A stretch of 62,746 bases of DNA from Glycocaulis sp. (GCA_022565665.1 JAIUMI010000014.1:1-62746), one strand, 5' to 3'. Shown: positions 32,771-41,488, numbered from the stretch's first letter. A program made the numbers and translations. The notes: a model not told the origin generated them from the letters alone.

Positions 32771-33211
32771 ATGGTAAAACCTTCGCCCAAAATCAGCGTA
32801 AGGGTCTCTATCGCTGCCGCCAATCAGAAGCGGCACGAACAATTTCTCTATTCCCTCTCAACGAAATTCAGCATTCCAATTTATACCATAGGCTCTCTTC
32901 TCGTCACGCGCTGCACAAGCAGCGTTCTTGAAGACGTGCCTCAGAACTTTTACGCTCCGCCAAATGACTGCGCTGTATATGTGATATCCATACCACGCAT
33001 TATTCACACTCATATTCAAGAAGTTATCAACGTATCCATTACGACATTCTTCTATCACACGATGCACCTATTTTACTCCGATTCACGTATTCAAACTGAA
33101 GTAATGTATTCTCTAGCTGAATCGCTAGACGCTTCCGTTTCAGACCTTTTCGCCTGCCTCCACGACAACACGCCGATTCCACCCGGCGCGACCAACATGG
33201 GCAAAGTGTAA
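32771..33211 (+). CDS. Hypothetical protein of lower GC content
   Basis: 146 residues. Basic N-terminus (VKPSPKISVRVSIAAANQKRH), Ile/Tyr/Thr-rich middle with CAVYVISIPRIIHTHIQEVI, and a small helical end. DNA is visibly less GC-rich than flanking genes, suggesting separate acquisition. No clear ribosome-binding site. Possibly a small regulator; not recognised. Confidence 0.45.
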   Translation: MVKPSPKISVRVSIAAANQKRHEQFLYSLSTKFSIPIYTIGSLLVTRCTSSVLEDVPQNFYAPPNDCAVYVISIPRIIHTHIQEVINVSITTFFYHTMHLFYSDSRIQTEVMYSLAESLDASVSDLFACLHDNTPIPPGATNMGKV

Positions 33212-33251
33212 AAATCGGACTGCGGGACTGACAGGCTTGGGCCAGAGGAAA

Positions 33252-33277
33252 GGTCTCTGGAGCCTGCTCAGGAGACC
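33252..33277 (+). promoter_or_regulatory. Hairpin over the ardC ribosome-binding site
   Basis: GGTCTC (33252-33257) pairs with GAGACC (33272-33277); an inner GAG/CTC can extend the stem. The Shine-Dalgarno GGAG (33271-33274) lies in the 3' arm, 8 bases before the ATG. Confidence 0.4.
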
Positions 33278-33281
33278 CGCC

Positions 33282-34232
33282 ATGCCTCGCAAAGCTCCAC
33301 CGCGCTCGCACCGCGCGGACGTCTACGAAGAGATCACCAACAAGATCATCAGCCAACTCGAAGACGGCCGGCTCCCGTGGGTTCAGCCATGGGCCCGCAA
33401 TGGAAATTCCGCCGTTGCCATGCCACTGAACGCCTCAACCGGCCGCAACTATTCCGGCATCAATATCCTCCTGCTCTGGGGCGCTGCCATAGAGCGCGGA
33501 TTTGCCGGCCAGAGCTGGCTCACCTTCCGTCAGGCCTTGTCCCTTGGTGGAAATGTCCGCAAAGGCGAGCGTGGCACTACCGTGGTCTATGCCGATAAAT
33601 TCGTGCCTCAATCCGAGAAGGTCCGCGCCCAACAATCTGGCGACGAACCTTCCGCCATCCCCTTCCTGAAACGCTTCACCGTCTTCAACGCCGATCAGTG
33701 TGAAGGGCTTCCTGATCACATTGCCCCCCAGGCTCCGCCAGTACCGGAGGGCCTCATCGACCCCACTGTTCAGGCGATAATCGCCGCAACCGGAATCGAC
33801 TTTCGAATCGGCGGGGACCGAGCTTTCTATGTGCCACGTCACGACTACGTGCAGGTGCCACCGCCCCAAGCCTATTTCGAGACGATTGACTGGCATCGTA
33901 CCGCTCTGCATGAGCTTGGGCACGCCACAGGTCATCAATCGCGCCTTGACCGCGATCTCTCAGGCTCCTTTGGCTGCAGGAAATATGCTTTCGAGGAGCT
34001 CATCGCCGAGATGACGGCCGCCTTCTCATGTGCAGCCCTCGGCATTGAGCCAACCGTGCGGCACGCCGACTATATTGGCTCCTGGCTGGAGGTTCTGCGA
34101 GAGGACAAACGCGCCGTCATTCGAGCCGCCAGTCAGGCCAGCAAGGCTGCAGACTGGATTCTCGCTTTCCGGCCCAGGCTGGAAACGGATACAAGCGGCG
34201 AGCAGCTCCGACCTCACACCATGGCTGCTTGA
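33282..34232 (+). CDS. ardC: ArdC-like antirestriction protein (ssDNA-binding plus zincin-like domain)
   Basis: 316 residues from the ATG at 33282. The N-terminal ssDNA-binding domain (DUF1738 type) shows VYEEITNKIISQLEDGRLPWVQPW, YSGINILLLW, WLTFRQALSLGGNVRKGERG and FTVFNADQCEGL. The C-terminal metallopeptidase-like domain has HELGHATGH near 210 and a downstream EELIAEMTAAF. ArdC proteins protect incoming ssDNA from nucleases and restriction. Its place in the putative leading region fits early expression in the recipient. Confidence 0.93.
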   Translation: MPRKAPPRSHRADVYEEITNKIISQLEDGRLPWVQPWARNGNSAVAMPLNASTGRNYSGINILLLWGAAIERGFAGQSWLTFRQALSLGGNVRKGERGTTVVYADKFVPQSEKVRAQQSGDEPSAIPFLKRFTVFNADQCEGLPDHIAPQAPPVPEGLIDPTVQAIIAATGIDFRIGGDRAFYVPRHDYVQVPPPQAYFETIDWHRTALHELGHATGHQSRLDRDLSGSFGCRKYAFEELIAEMTAAFSCAALGIEPTVRHADYIGSWLEVLREDKRAVIRAASQASKAADWILAFRPRLETDTSGEQLRPHTMAA

Positions 34233-34641
34233 GCATGGGTTCATCCCGGCTTCACACATTATCGGGCCAACCGTTGTTTTCACGATGCTGATCGTATCCT
34301 GATCGGCCAACGCTACTGGCTCCCTACCGTACCTGCACTGGCGCCTTCTCCTATCGCACAAGCGCGAGGGAGAGGCGCCTACGGCGCTTTCAGCAAGGCT
34401 GAAAACCCACACGGGGCCGAATAGTCAAACCCGTCAACACCTCTGCCTCAAATCCTTAAATCCCAATCTCAATTCTTCCAGGTGCCCTCTACCCTAAGAG
34501 CCAGCCCTGATGCGTAATTGCGCCGGATGGTCCCTCCCGCCCTCAAATTCAAGAAATGAGGAAATGAAGTTGAACCTGATGATCGAGAAGCAGTTGGCGA
34601 TACCCGCCAGACGGTCACCAGGATCGACAGGAGAGACCAAT
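34233..34641 (+). other. Non-coding stretch between ardC and ssb
   Basis: 409 bases without a convincing gene. It holds a small perfect hairpin, TTTCAGC / GCTGAAA with loop AAG (34388-34404), lacking a T-run. The last 80 bases form the ssb leader. Short open frames continuing upstream of ssb lack a ribosome-binding site. Confidence 0.5.
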
Positions 34642-35076
34642 ATGGCCAGCTTTGATATTACGGGCCACCTCGGCCAGAACGCCGTCATCCGCGAAATTGG
34701 CCGCGCTGACGGCTCCACGACAGAAGTCGCCTTCATCTCGATCGCGTCGAACGACTACGCCGGCAATGATCGCCAGGGCAAGCCGATCTACCATGTGAAC
34801 TGGTATGACGTCGCTACCTTCCGCAAGGATCTGATCAGCTTCCTGAAGAAGCACGGCAAGACCGGCGCCATGCTCCAGATCCGGGGCGATATGGACAGCG
34901 AACGCCGCCAGGCTGACGGCAAATACTTCATGGTCACCCGTTTTCGCGTCGGTCAGACCGGCTTCATGACGCTTCTGCGCCCCGCCTCTGAGAAGAGCTC
35001 GGATGAGCGTCCGTCATCCACCGAGAAGCAGCGTGAGTTCGCGTCCGACACGCTCGACGACGACATTCCGTTCTGA
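34642..35076 (+). CDS. ssb: Single-stranded DNA-binding protein (first copy)
   Basis: 144 residues from MASFDITGHLGQ, chosen because AGGAGAGACC precedes this ATG and family members start here. OB-fold strands FDITGHLGQNAVIREI, YHVNWYDVATF and GAMLQIRGDMDS are visible. The acidic tail ends DDDIPF, the conserved partner-binding tip, so it can recruit host replication and repair enzymes. Plasmid SSBs in leading regions protect the transferred strand and help suppress SOS. Confidence 0.9.
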   Translation: MASFDITGHLGQNAVIREIGRADGSTTEVAFISIASNDYAGNDRQGKPIYHVNWYDVATFRKDLISFLKKHGKTGAMLQIRGDMDSERRQADGKYFMVTRFRVGQTGFMTLLRPASEKSSDERPSSTEKQREFASDTLDDDIPF

Positions 35077-35096
35077 CGCTGACCTAGCCAGCCAGC

Positions 35097-35118
35097 GGCA
35101 GCGCCATAAGGCGCTGCC
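35097..35118 (+). terminator. Stem-loop between ssb and the 35159 gene
   Basis: GGCAGCGCC and GGCGCTGCC form a perfect 9-bp stem with loop ATAA, 20 bases after the ssb stop. No T-run; may be an mRNA 3'-end stabiliser. Confidence 0.45.
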
Positions 35119-35158
35119 GCCCGCTTTCCCACATCACCAATTCTGGAGGTTCGTCATC

Positions 35159-35395
35159 ATGACGAATAGCGAGCGCGCCGAACGCGGCGAGGCTGCCATT
35201 GACGGCTATCTGGCCTATGGCGGCGATCTGAGAAGCAGCTTCGACAACGATGAACTGCTCCATGACGTTTTCACCGATCTGCACCATTGGGCCGTAGGGC
35301 AGGGCATGTCGCGCCGGGACGTGGAAACCACGTTCGGCAAAGCCGCCCAATCCTATCTCGATGAACTGGCGGAAAAAGACGAAGGCGGCTCTTAG
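35159..35395 (+). CDS. Small hypothetical protein
   Basis: 78 residues (MTNSERAERGEAAIDGYLAY) with TGGAGGT upstream of the ATG. Entirely helical by appearance, acidic, with HHWAVGQGMSRRDVETTFG in the middle. It lies between ssb and the radC-like gene. Related short plasmid proteins are common but uncharacterised. Confidence 0.65.
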   Translation: MTNSERAERGEAAIDGYLAYGGDLRSSFDNDELLHDVFTDLHHWAVGQGMSRRDVETTFGKAAQSYLDELAEKDEGGS

Positions 35396-35454
35396 CCGCC
35401 TTCATCCTTTCCAGGCCCGCCATCCAGCCCAACCCCCTGCAGGGAGACACACCC

Positions 35455-35937
35455 ATGCAAGCTGCTCTGGATCTTGATCGTCCCGACTGTGTGTACGCGC
35501 CGGATGACGCAGCACTCGTAGCCGAGGCCCGCGCGGTGCTGCGCCGATACATGACACACCGCCCCCAGATCACCAGTTTCTCCACCGCCAAAGACTATCT
35601 GCGCACCGCTTTCGCGGGTGAAAGGCAGGAGGTCTTCCGGGTGCTCTATCTCGACATTAAGAACAAGCTTATCGAGGACCATCTGGCCGGCCGTGGAACC
35701 GTCAATCATACGCCAGTCTATCCGCGCGAGCTGATCCGCCGCGCGCTTGAAGTCGGCGCATCCGCCATGATCCTCGCGCATAACCATCCATCGGGTGATC
35801 TCACGCCCAGCCATGCCGATATCGAGATGACCCGCAAAATCCTCGATGTCGCCAAACCCTTCGAAATCGCCGTCCATGACCACTTCATCGTGGCCGGTGA
35901 CAACGTTGGCTCCATGCGCTCTGCCGGCCTCATCTAG
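35455..35937 (+). CDS. radC: RadC-like JAB/MPN-domain protein
   Basis: 160 residues. JAMM metal motif HNHPSGDLTPSHADIEMT near 108, preceded by YLDIKNKLIEDHLAGRGTVNHTPVYPRE, the standard RadC core. CAGGGAG ribosome-binding site. RadC-type proteins are widespread on conjugative and integrative elements next to ssb and ardC; their biochemical role is unresolved. The N-terminal helix-hairpin-helix part of chromosomal RadC is absent, typical of element-borne forms. Confidence 0.92.
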   Translation: MQAALDLDRPDCVYAPDDAALVAEARAVLRRYMTHRPQITSFSTAKDYLRTAFAGERQEVFRVLYLDIKNKLIEDHLAGRGTVNHTPVYPRELIRRALEVGASAMILAHNHPSGDLTPSHADIEMTRKILDVAKPFEIAVHDHFIVAGDNVGSMRSAGLI

Positions 35938-36039
35938 CCCGGCACGCCGCGCTCACTCCCTTCCTGCTCATCCCCGGCGGACAAGCGCTGCGTTCAAGCG
36001 CGCGCCCGGTCCTGCCCGATCCAATCGGAGATCCGTCCC

Positions 36040-36513
36040 ATGCAATCGCTCAACCTTCCCGAAGACCTGGTGCACGACGCACTGGAGCGCCTTCGCTCCA
36101 CCCTCGAACACACCTTCGAGGACATGCAGGAGGATTGCACCCAGACCGAGGAAAGCCGGGCCGAATTCGAGGCGCTGATGCGCCGCTACTGGCCCTATCT
36201 GGGAATGTCGGCCCCCCATCCTCTCTGGAATGACCAGTCTGTCCCCGCTTTCGAGCAAACACCTGAAGATCACGAGATCCAGTCCCAGATCGATGAGGCC
36301 GACACCAGTGAAGGCCCGGCACGCCTCTGGTCCGCACGCACCTATCGCCGCGAGACCATCATTGCGCGTGAGGATGTCCTGGTTAGCGCGCGCTCTGAGC
36401 GCGAAGCGCTGGAAATCATTCGCGACGGAGAAGTCCAGTCCGCCACCAATTTCGAGATCAGCAACACGCTGGAATCCGAGCTGACAGAGATTTCGATGCT
36501 CTGCGAAGAGTAA
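36040..36513 (+). CDS. Hypothetical protein
   Basis: 157 residues, acidic. N-terminal helices (LPEDLVHDALERLRSTLEHTFEDM), then a beta-alpha segment TIIAREDVLVSARSEREALEII followed by NFEISNTLESELTEIS, loosely like DpnD/PcfM-type small domains. Not confidently assigned. On the same strand as its neighbours, 102 bases after radC. Confidence 0.6.
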   Translation: MQSLNLPEDLVHDALERLRSTLEHTFEDMQEDCTQTEESRAEFEALMRRYWPYLGMSAPHPLWNDQSVPAFEQTPEDHEIQSQIDEADTSEGPARLWSARTYRRETIIAREDVLVSARSEREALEIIRDGEVQSATNFEISNTLESELTEISMLCEE

Positions 36514-36597
36514 CGCTATTGCATCCCCTCAGTGCCAGTACCGTCGCCTTTTCAGCGACACTTCCTCAACCCGTCCAAAAGGAAAACCGGGAAAGAA

Positions 36598-36618
36598 TTC
36601 ATGCTCATAAGGGCATGA
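36598..36618 (+). promoter_or_regulatory. Small hairpin in the second ssb leader
   Basis: TTCATGC and GCATGAA pair across an 8-base loop, about 50 bases upstream of the second ssb gene. Weak evidence for function. Confidence 0.3.
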
Positions 36619-36669
36619 AGAAAAGGCATGACGCCTGATCGGCCTCTTGGGCACAAACAGGAGAGACCC

Positions 36670-37017
36670 ATGAACAAGTTTATCATTTCCGGCAATCTCG
36701 GTGCAGATGCGGATATCCGCGAGCGCGAGCGTAACGGGGAAACCCGCCGCCAGGCCTTCATCCGCGTCTGTGTGGAATCCTACACCGGCCAGAAGGACGG
36801 CCAGCCGACCTACCGCAAGGACTGGTTCTCCGTCGCCGTCTTCAATCAGGGCCTGGTCAATTATCTCGAAAAGCACGGCAAGAAGGGCGCTTTTGTCCTC
36901 GTGGAAGGTGAGATGGAACAGCGCCGTGTCGATGACACGCGCGAAGCCGCCGTCGAGACGCTCATGCGTGTCACGCAGAGCACCGGCTCCATCGAGCTGG
37001 TGAACCGCGCCAGCTAA
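36670..37017 (+). CDS. ssb: Second single-stranded DNA-binding protein (tail-less)
   Basis: 115 residues from MNKFIISGNLGADADI. OB-fold markers: FIISGNLGADADIRE, YRKDWFSVAVFN, GAFVLVEGEMEQRR. Unlike the first SSB, the C-terminus stops at ELVNRAS with no acidic tail, so it cannot dock the usual partners. The leader AGGAGAGACCC is nearly the same as that of the first copy (AGGAGAGACCA). It may act as a specialised ssDNA coat during transfer. Confidence 0.85.
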   Translation: MNKFIISGNLGADADIRERERNGETRRQAFIRVCVESYTGQKDGQPTYRKDWFSVAVFNQGLVNYLEKHGKKGAFVLVEGEMEQRRVDDTREAAVETLMRVTQSTGSIELVNRAS

Positions 37018-37043
37018 CCTCGCCATATCCACCGGCCGACATG

Positions 37044-37072
37044 AAAAGGGCGCTCCTGCGGAGCGCCCTTTT
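37044..37072 (+). terminator. Intrinsic terminator after the second ssb
   Basis: AAAAGGGCGCTC and GAGCGCCCTTTT form a 12-bp stem with loop CTGCG, ending in TTTTCTCTT on the plus strand; the A-run gives a minus-strand signal too. Clear Rho-independent terminator. Confidence 0.85.
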
Positions 37073-37144
37073 CTCTTGCGTCCGCCGCTCCCTCTAAAAG
37101 CGAAAAATCAGACCGCTTCCTTCGAACCCGCAATGGAGGAAGCC

Positions 37145-37618
37145 ATGTCTGTCAACTTCGCCGCCATCAAGACCCGTCCCGCCCGAGATCTCGAAACCGA
37201 GTATTGGGCCGACGCCGACAAGCTTTTCGAAGGCCGCCGTCTGACTACCGGTAAAATCGAGCTGATGAATGAATGGCGCTGCGCCCATTATGCCTTCGAC
37301 GATATCGCCACCGATTTCGTGATCGATCGCAAGCGCTACACCGTCATCTTCAAAGGCCCGCGCGGCGAAGCCTGCGCCGGCGGATTACGGCGCGCCATTA
37401 CCGACCATCTCGTTGAGATATACGAGAAGACCGGTGATACCGACATCTTCCAGTCCTTCAGAATGCCGGTTCTCGTCACCGGCACCTGGAAGCCGCGCCA
37501 CTGGCGCGATTCACGCGGCGTATGGCGCCGCACGCATGAATTGATCGCTGCCGCCTGGTCATACACCGATCCCCAGACCGGCCAGCACGTCGAAGAGGGG
37601 CGTCTGCCGCGCCTCTGA
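37145..37618 (+). CDS. Hypothetical protein
   Basis: 157 residues (MSVNFAAIKTRPARDLETEY); GGAGGAAGCC precedes the ATG. Beta-strand-rich middle (RKRYTVIFKGPRGEA) and an aromatic, basic C-terminus (WKPRHWRDSRGVWRRTH). No recognised family. Lies between a terminator and the structured 37.6-37.9 kb region, so it is probably a single-gene transcript. Confidence 0.6.
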   Translation: MSVNFAAIKTRPARDLETEYWADADKLFEGRRLTTGKIELMNEWRCAHYAFDDIATDFVIDRKRYTVIFKGPRGEACAGGLRRAITDHLVEIYEKTGDTDIFQSFRMPVLVTGTWKPRHWRDSRGVWRRTHELIAAAWSYTDPQTGQHVEEGRLPRL

Positions 37619-37622
37619 CCGT

Positions 37623-37850
37623 TTCAGCAGCGAAAAGCGAAGCGCGGAGCCAGCCCGCGCGAGCCGTGGGAGATGGGCTCCCCGGCCTATGGCGATACGC
37701 CTCCGCTGCTGAAGGGAGTGAAGCTGATGTGGTTTTTACCGTTTAGCTTCTCTCTGGACGTGAAAAAGACCCGGACGAGCTGGCGAGTTCGCATCCGGGT
37801 CTCGCTCTTCACGATCTAGAGACAGGGGGTCGGGTGGAAGCCCGATCCCC
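37623..37850 (+). ncRNA. Candidate structured RNA or ssDNA fold
   Basis: Three consecutive foldable modules. Stem 1: TTCAGCAGCG (37623-37632) with CGCTGCTGAA (37704-37713), closing about 70 bases that contain a further GGAGCC/GGCTCC pair. Stem 2: GACCCGGA (37768-37775) with TCCGGGTC (37794-37801), framed by GTGAA and TTCAC. Stem 3: GGGGTCGGG with CCCGATCCCC (37826-37850). No gene lies in 37619-37958. Could be a small RNA or a single-strand promoter; unproven. Confidence 0.4.
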
Positions 37851-37958
37851 GCTCCCTCAATCTATCCCATCCCCAGCCCTTTGTGAACCCGCTCGCACGG
37901 GCGCGCCGCCGTGCGCGCACCCCGTTGCGATACTTCACCAGCAACAAGGATTCCCGTC

Positions 37959-38513
37959 ATGGACCAGTCCATCACCATTCCCGCCGTACCCGGCGTCCAT
38001 GTCACGCTCGAATATGGTCCGCGGTTTGAATACGCCCCGGCCGAAGGCGAAAGCAGAGGCCGCGTCGGCCCGCCACCTGATGGCATCCCGCCCCATTTCT
38101 GGGGCGTCTATATGCGCAGCTCTGACGGCCATGCCGTTCATATCGACGACGTGGCCGATGAGGATCTCGCCCGCGCCTATGGTGAGATCTCCGAAGATCT
38201 CCTGTGCGACTCTGCCATGAGCCTCTGGGAAGCGGTCTGTACGGCTCTGCCCGGCAGCCAGCTGGCCATTCTGGCCGATACCGTGCGCTCAACCCATGGC
38301 TCCGCCACTCTACGCCAGTCTGTTGGCGCGCTCGCACGCGGCTGCCATATCGGCTGGATCGCCGCCCACAAGGGCGGCAATGGCTATGATGACGCCTTCG
38401 ATTGGGAGTTCTGCCCCTGGTTCCTCCTGGAATGCTGCAGCTGGGACGACAACGCCGTCTCCCTTAAACCCGACTGGCTTGATACCTGTCTGGCGCTCGG
38501 CCGCTCTGGTTGA
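37959..38513 (+). CDS. Hypothetical protein
   Basis: 184 residues from the ATG at 37959 (CAAGGATTCCC upstream). N-terminal beta region (ITIPAVPGVHVTLEYGPRFE), a central GVYMRSSDGHAVHIDDVADED segment, and a C-terminal part rich in Trp/Cys (WEFCPWFLLECCSWDD). No membrane segments or known motifs. Same strand as the other putative leading-region genes. Confidence 0.6.
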   Translation: MDQSITIPAVPGVHVTLEYGPRFEYAPAEGESRGRVGPPPDGIPPHFWGVYMRSSDGHAVHIDDVADEDLARAYGEISEDLLCDSAMSLWEAVCTALPGSQLAILADTVRSTHGSATLRQSVGALARGCHIGWIAAHKGGNGYDDAFDWEFCPWFLLECCSWDDNAVSLKPDWLDTCLALGRSG

Positions 38514-39694
38514 GCGCGACAACGCACAATGCCTCCACGCTCTTCGAAGATGTGTCTCATTTCCGAGATTCAGGCCGGGATGATAATTCTCGCAATGGCT
38601 ACGCCCATTCGAGACCGTCCGGCCGATAGCCGGGAGCGGAGGGACAGGGCAGGGGGCGCCGTCTTCACCGAAGGCGGATCGATACCCCCAACGCTCTCTG
38701 GCGGGACCGGTAGCGCAAGGCCCGCTATTTTGCCCTTGGAACGCCACGCCTGCTCCGGGCATGCCCAGCAGCATCAATCGCGCATTCTGCGTCTGGCGGG
38801 CTAATTTCGGGCCTACCAGACCGCGTTGATATCGCTAGAGCCCAGTCTGGCTCCGTCATCTATGCCTCTGCCGCCTCAATCAGACATTCTCCCCTGAAGT
38901 CAATCGCGGGTTCTCTGGCTCTCTCTGCCCCCATCAGCAGAGGCGATTGACGACAGCCATGGTCCTCCGATCAGGCCGATCATGCGTCCAACCTCATGGC
39001 ACTTCCCTCTTCCCGTTCAATGCCAGCGCGCGTGAATTGCGTCATGGGGCGAGAGTCGGCAGGTTCGCGTTCCGGCCTGTGGCGAACGCGCCAGTCCGTC
39101 CCGATCCTGTCCTGACACGCATCGGCTCTGTCTCTTGTCTGTGCATCGGCGGACCCGTCACCGCCCGATCGCGCAATCAGCCCTCTGGCATGGTCGAAGG
39201 TCATTCACACCCTGCAGCTCAACGCCGGCGCGCTAATGTCTCCCGTCCCGTGCGCGCCTCTTTGAAAGCGGGCATTTCCTCACAGCGCCAGCTTCAAACG
39301 CTGGCCGGCCATCCTTGTGGCCGCCCGTATGGCTCCGCCCAGGTGCGCATTCGCCTGCCGCGCGGACAGGCGGGTTTCCCTTTAATCCCTCTCGAAGCGT
39401 CATGCGGTGATGCCAGGGCTCCCGCACAATGGCCTGCCTTTTTCGATGCAGAACCGAACGGCCTCGAATGGGAAAAGGTCTGCCCGAAGGACGGCTTCGC
39501 CTCGACCGGCTAAGGCGCAACAGCGCCGGGCCGATTTTTTCCCCTGCCAGCGCTACGCGCTGTCATTCCTCGCGGAACAAAAAATAGTCCCTCTGCTGTC
39601 AAGCCGCTGCGCGGTGCGCCGCCGGTCGCCTCCGGCCTCAAGACCACCCATCGAGGCCGCACGGTGCGCCTCTGACAGAAAAAGGAAAGAAGCC
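38514..39694. other. 1.2-kb stretch without a convincing gene
   Basis: Open frames exist on both strands (for example 38947-39513 plus) but their composition is Arg/Pro/Ser-rich and shadow-like, and none has a good ribosome-binding site. I see no array, tRNA or clear terminator. In a region otherwise tightly packed this suggests functional non-coding DNA, such as single-strand initiation or promoter elements near oriT, or decayed genes. Confidence 0.5.
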
Positions 39695-40591
39695 ATGTAC
39701 GACGCTCTTGAGAACATCACCGCCAATGACGGCTACTCCATCATGTCTGAAACCCGCGACCTGCCGACCGACGACGCTATCGAAACCACCTTCACCGCTA
39801 TCGCCAACGAGCTGGCAGACCTCGGAGCCGGCAACGCACTCGAACCCGTCATCGCCGAATTGCTGGCCCGCTTCACCGGCGCCCTCTACGGCACGGCCGA
39901 GAATTACTCCCGGCGCCATGGCGAGCTGCAGTCCAAAATCGTTGACCTCATCCAGTGCCAGGACGGTTCCGAAGTGAAATCGGTCGAACTGGAACAGGCC
40001 CGCACCGAAGCCGAACATCTCGACCAGCTGATCGATGCAGTGAACAGCGGACAGGAAATCATGGCGCAGGGCTATGCCGCCCTGACCGGGGAACGCTGGA
40101 AGCCCGCACGCGGCTCCATCTACTCCAAGCGCAAGCACGCCAATGCAGCCGTCATCGAGGGCCGTGAATATCTGGCAAATCGTGAGAAAGCCGAAGCGCT
40201 GCGCGCCGTGCCCGAAGGCACCAAAGTCGCCGTCGTCGGTACCGCCAACTACACCGATCACGAACAGGCCTTCGCCAAGCTCGACGCGCTGCACCAGAAG
40301 GCTCCCGATATGGTCCTGATCACCGGCGGACAGAAAACAGGCATCGACAAGATCGCTGCCATCTGGGCCGGTAACCGCAATGTCCCGGTTCTCGTCGTGC
40401 GGCCCGACTTCAAGCGCCACGGCCAGGCCGCAGCCTTCAAGCGCGTTGATCACGTGCTCGATACCTTCAAACCCGAAGCCGTCCTGGCTTTCCTGAAGCA
40501 GGAAGACAAGGCAGGCCTCGCGCTCAACATGGTCCAGAAATCCGAAGAACGCGGCATCTTCACCCGCCGTTTCGGCCAGAAAGCCAACTAG
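39695..40591 (+). CDS. DUF2493 (YspA-like SLOG-fold) protein
   Basis: 298 residues from the ATG at 39695. The N-terminal 190 residues are helical, with a possible coiled coil (VELEQARTEAEHLDQLIDAV). The C-terminal DUF2493 domain shows the Rossmann-like start KVAVVGTANYTDHEQAF, then MVLITGGQKTGIDKIAAIWA and VPVLVVRPDFKRHG. SLOG-type proteins bind nucleotides or nucleotide-derived ligands; DUF2493 genes are frequent next to oriT and ssb on plasmids. It is the last gene before the putative oriT and would enter a recipient first. Confidence 0.85.
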   Translation: MYDALENITANDGYSIMSETRDLPTDDAIETTFTAIANELADLGAGNALEPVIAELLARFTGALYGTAENYSRRHGELQSKIVDLIQCQDGSEVKSVELEQARTEAEHLDQLIDAVNSGQEIMAQGYAALTGERWKPARGSIYSKRKHANAAVIEGREYLANREKAEALRAVPEGTKVAVVGTANYTDHEQAFAKLDALHQKAPDMVLITGGQKTGIDKIAAIWAGNRNVPVLVVRPDFKRHGQAAAFKRVDHVLDTFKPEAVLAFLKQEDKAGLALNMVQKSEERGIFTRRFGQKAN

Positions 40592-40612
40592 AACGCCTAA
40601 GCCGTCCCATCA

Positions 40613-40640
40613 GCCGCCCGGCCTCGCCGGGCGGCTTTTC
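40613..40640 (+). terminator. Intrinsic terminator after the DUF2493 gene
   Basis: GCCGCCCGGC and GCCGGGCGGC form a perfect 10-bp stem with loop CTC, followed by TTTTCTTC. Confidence 0.85.
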
Positions 40641-41347
40641 TTCTGGCTCGCGTGCGGACATGGAAGGTGACCGGCCAGCTGCGCTGGCCGGTCTCTTATT
40701 TAGCATTCATCCCGGCCCGGAACCCTCCTTTCGTCTCTGCCGTCGACACCTCTCCCCATCAATCCTGAAGAGCGCTAATCAGCATCCACCCGGTTCGCGC
40801 TTTCACAATCCGATTTCGGCTTTCTTTTCGGAGCTCGTCGAAATTAGCGTGCGCTCCGGGGCAGGGGAGTGTGCTGCCCCTATCTGAAGGAGCGTCTCGC
40901 AGCGTAACCGCCCCGATATCGTCTGCCGGTCCAATATGTCTGGAGCTTGTCGGTGTCGGTTGCCGTTGGTCGACAGCAGTGAATCTGACTGGCTGCCCGC
41001 TTGCCTGATGGATCTCTGTGCCTCGGGTTTTTGCGCGCGATCCGATAGCCGGTTCAGCCTCCATGCTTGCTGGATTCTGGTGTGATGGAATCGCAGCTGT
41101 GTGGCGAATTGGGCGAACCGGCCTCACGGCCGGCCAGGCTCTATTCCGCTACGCTCCACCAAGCCCCGGCCAGGCCGGGTCTTGGCCCATACCGGTGACG
41201 ATCCTTTTCGCACCGCTAGCAGGCATGTCCATGCCAGACCTGCCACCAGTCTGATGGCCTCGTGCGTCATCGCCCAGAGCAAGAATTCAGACAGTAAGGG
41301 CGATTGGTCTTGGCGAAGATCAATCGGCTCCTTTCCCCTAAACTCCC

Positions 41348-41384
41348 AACCGCCCGTGGCTCACCCGCTCCGGGCGGTTTTTTT
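41348..41384 (+). terminator. Intrinsic terminator 1 in the oriT-like region
   Basis: AACCGCCCG (41348-41356) pairs with CGGGCGGTT (41371-41379), followed by a run of seven T. Strong plus-strand terminator with no upstream protein gene. Confidence 0.75.
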
Positions 41385-41463
41385 GCCATCAGCCCGAGCA
41401 CCATCGTGTCCCGCTTACGCGGTCCTTTCCGCTCCCGGTTTCTCCATTCATTCTGTCCCCACA

Positions 41464-41488
41464 CCCGGCCATGCCGGGCTGTTTTTTT
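41464..41488 (+). terminator. Intrinsic terminator 2 in the oriT-like region
   Basis: CCCGGC and GCCGGG pair across the loop CAT, followed by CTG and seven T. Second plus-strand terminator about 80 bases after the first. Confidence 0.7.

Noticed and set aside
35097-35118. Riboswitch or leader element for the 35159 gene
   Set aside because: Only a single 9-bp hairpin with a 4-base loop; no aptamer-like complexity. Listed as a stem-loop.
38947-39513. 188-residue plus-strand frame in the gene-poor gap
   Set aside because: No ribosome-binding site, composition dominated by Arg/Pro/Ala/Ser, no recognisable domain. Left as non-coding.
39638-40453. Long minus-strand open frame opposite the DUF2493 gene
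   Set aside because: Plus strand has a ribosome-binding site, family motifs and a terminator directly after; the minus frame is Gly/Val/Phe-rich shadow.
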